In this document: positions 63,811-64,000 of the stretch, piece by piece | How the letters are laid out: every line of letters starts with the position of its first letter | Numbering within the stretch: the first letter of the stretch is position 1 | Source: Sva-07 sp963829585 | GTDB lineage: Bacteria; Actinomycetota; Acidimicrobiia; Acidimicrobiales; Ilumatobacteraceae | NCBI GenBank assembly: GCA_963829585.1 | Contig: CAWHJD010000014.1 | Location: forward strand, 1-64,000 | DNA length: 64,000 nucleotides | Direction of reading: 5' to 3' | Notes under the pieces: generated by a model | Seen by the model: the letters and a program-made list of their open reading frames with translations, nothing else | Database searches by the model: none | Told to the model about the DNA's origin: nothing | Program-made: the position numbers and the translations under genes

Positions 63811-64000
63811 CGTCGTCGCCCCTTCGCCAACACCATCTCCACGGGAACCGGCTCGTGTGCGGCGGCCTTCTCGACCAGCCGACAGAACGCACAGATCTCG
63901 CCCGTTGTCGGCGATCCGCACCGGGTGCACTCGTTGAGCTCGCCCGCCGCGGCGGCCGAATGTCCGGCCAGGAGAGGTGCCATGCGCTCGAGGAAGCCGA
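63807..64000 (-). CDS. TtuA/TilS-like tRNA thiolation protein, C-terminal end only
   Basis: The last ~64 residues of a gene that starts beyond the window. Two Cys pairs (CTRCGSP and CAFCRL) form a C-terminal zinc finger, as in TtuA/Ncs6-type sulfurtransferases that make 2-thio-T54. GFLERMAPLLAG precedes it. The stop overlaps the trmI ATG by four bases, so the two are translated together. Family assignment is from the zinc finger and context only. Confidence 0.6.
   Translation of the reverse strand, partial: GFLERMAPLLAGHSAAAAGELNECTRCGSPTTGEICAFCRLVEKAAAHEPVPVEMVLAKGRRR

Overview
The window is 64 kb of high-GC DNA from an actinobacterium. A complete Pup-proteasome locus (arc/mpa, dop, pup, prcB, prcA, pafA), a WhiB protein, a SARP regulator, a DUF4193 protein, a gcvH-garA-ftsR-DUF151-MerR block and HelY-TatC-TatB synteny all point to Actinomycetota. 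The mix of COG2159 amidohydrolases, a double ThyX-like protein and many secreted peptidoglycan-binding proteins suggests the class Acidimicrobiia (for example the Ilumatobacter group). That class assignment is inference; no rRNA or tRNA gene was seen.

Left part (1-15.4 kb): accessory-looking genes. These are a small secreted protein, a RibD/DHFR-like reductase, two HNH nucleases, a LysM/M23 endopeptidase, a SARP regulator divergent from a membrane-anchored protein with five near-identical 26-residue repeats, and a GGGGSHI-repeat protein. A two-gene unit follows: a class III cyclase/STAND ATPase/TPR protein, then a papain-like protease fused to an alpha/beta-hydrolase-like domain. Then come a histidine phosphatase, a lipoprotein metallopeptidase, a phytanoyl-CoA-type dioxygenase and a ferritin-like protein.

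Middle part (15.4-43.4 kb): metabolism and envelope. It carries an M14-like peptidase, an amidohydrolase, a metallophosphoesterase, a cNMP-domain protein, SRAP, GNAT and HIT proteins and pgsA. The conserved block gcvH, FHA protein, ftsR and DUF151 nuclease leads to a MerR regulator and gcvT, interrupted by a secreted L,D-transpeptidase and a second cNMP-domain protein. gcvP lies on the opposite strand behind a tandem glycine riboswitch. Next are a five-PG-binding-domain M23 protein, threonine aldolase, whiB, ribokinase, prmA, a gamma-carbonic-anhydrase-like protein, a basic-repeat protein, enoyl-CoA hydratase and DUF4193.

Right part (43.5-64 kb): nearly all on the minus strand. It has a ThyX-like protein, a lipid-kinase-like protein, a HelY-type helicase, tatC, tatB, lepB, pafA, a 5-oxoprolinase operon (pxpA, amidohydrolase, pxpB, pxpC), the proteasome core genes, dop, an enoyl-reductase-like dehydrogenase, arc, a ferredoxin (plus strand), trmI and the end of a TtuA-like tRNA thiolase.

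At least a dozen otherwise intact conserved genes are split by single-base shifts, usually one extra base in a short C or G run. These look like sequence errors rather than decay, so such genes are annotated here as one CDS across all frames. Exact amino-acid numbering around the shifts is approximate.
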